From contig DAIPHL010000017.1 of the NCBI GenBank assembly GCA_036771375.1, forward strand, positions 1 through 22,611: a stretch of DNA of 22,611 bases, written 5' to 3'. Positions 22,529 to 22,611 of the stretch are shown here, piece by piece. Under the pieces are notes generated by a model. The model saw only the letters and a program-made list of their open reading frames with translations. It did not search any database and was not told where the DNA came from. The position numbers and the translations under genes were made by a program. How positions within the stretch are numbered: the stretch's first letter is position 1; the number at the start of each line of letters is the position of its first letter. This stretch comes from DAIPHL01 sp036771375. Its GTDB lineage: Bacteria > Synergistota > Synergistia > Synergistales > Synergistaceae.

Positions 22529-22611
22529 TTACTCGATAATTTCGGTGACGACGCCAGCACCGACGGTGCGCCCGCCCTCACGAACCGCAAAACGAAGACC
22601 CGGTTCCATCG
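22529..22611 (-). CDS. tuf: Elongation factor Tu, C-terminal end (cut by the window edge)
   Basis: The last 26 codons and TAA stop of a gene running off the right edge. The residues read MEPGLRFAVREGGRTVGAGV followed by VTEIIE, the highly conserved C-terminus of domain 3 of EF-Tu. It is directly upstream of rpsJ, as in the str-S10 junction of many bacteria. The short length limits what else can be said. Confidence 0.95.
   Translation of the reverse strand, partial: MEPGLRFAVREGGRTVGAGVVTEIIE

Noticed and set aside
1..22611. Mobile elements, CRISPR arrays, tRNA, rRNA or riboswitches
   Set aside because: No transposase or integrase frames, terminal repeats, regular direct repeats, cloverleaf sequences or conserved riboswitch cores were recognised by eye on either strand.

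Overview
This 22.6 kb window comes from a bacterial chromosome of fairly high GC. Every gene I can support lies on the minus strand, so transcription runs from the right end of the window to the left. Coding is dense, with no stretch above 300 bases lacking a gene. The largest gap is about 220 bases, at 4143-4364. The gene order (tuf - S10 - spc - adk - map - KOW protein - infA - alpha - ecfAAT - truA), the amino-acid-fermenting accessory genes and the frequent TTG/GTG starts would fit an anaerobe such as a member of the Synergistota, or a high-GC clostridial lineage. That placement is inference from gene order and style, not a search result.

Region 1 (22611 down to about 5181) is one long, tightly packed ribosomal super-operon that continues into cofactor uptake and tRNA modification. 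It begins with the last 26 codons of tuf and then the S10 block (rpsJ rplC rplD rplW rplB rpsS rplV rpsC rplP rpmC rpsQ). The spc block follows (rplN rplX rplE rpsN rpsH rplF rplR rpsE rpmD rplO secY), then adk, map, a small KOW-domain protein, infA and rpmJ. The alpha block comes next (rpsM rpsK rpoA rplQ), with rpsD absent from its common place between rpsK and rpoA. ecfA1-ecfA2-ecfT and truA follow, each overlapping or nearly touching its neighbour. A good internal promoter (perfect TATAAT, 17-bp spacer) sits between rpsK and rpoA. rpmJ, 41 codons at 9981-10106, is real although very short.

Region 2 (about 4364-4143) is the only sizeable regulatory gap. It holds a clear promoter reading leftwards into a GntR/FCD regulator. 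A 13-base near-palindrome fills most of the spacer between -35 and -10, and a perfect inverted copy lies about 130 bases further upstream. This looks like an autoregulatory operator pair.

Region 3 (about 4142-1) is a three-gene catabolic operon: GntR/FCD regulator, glycyl-radical activating enzyme (radical SAM), and a 786-residue glycyl radical enzyme. The enzyme keeps every catalytic and substrate-contact residue I remember for trans-4-hydroxy-L-proline dehydratase (HypD), at a constant offset of four residues. The operon would dehydrate hydroxyproline to pyrroline-5-carboxylate, which can be reduced to proline. No pyrroline-5-carboxylate reductase gene is present in the window. A perfect 12-bp G+C-rich hairpin follows the enzyme at 8-34.

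I found no mobile element, CRISPR array, tRNA or rRNA. Nothing here is clearly an undescribed system. The items most worth checking are the HypD-type operon with its candidate operator pair, the odd second iron-sulfur motif in the activating enzyme, and the rpoA promoter with a C/G palindrome in its spacer.
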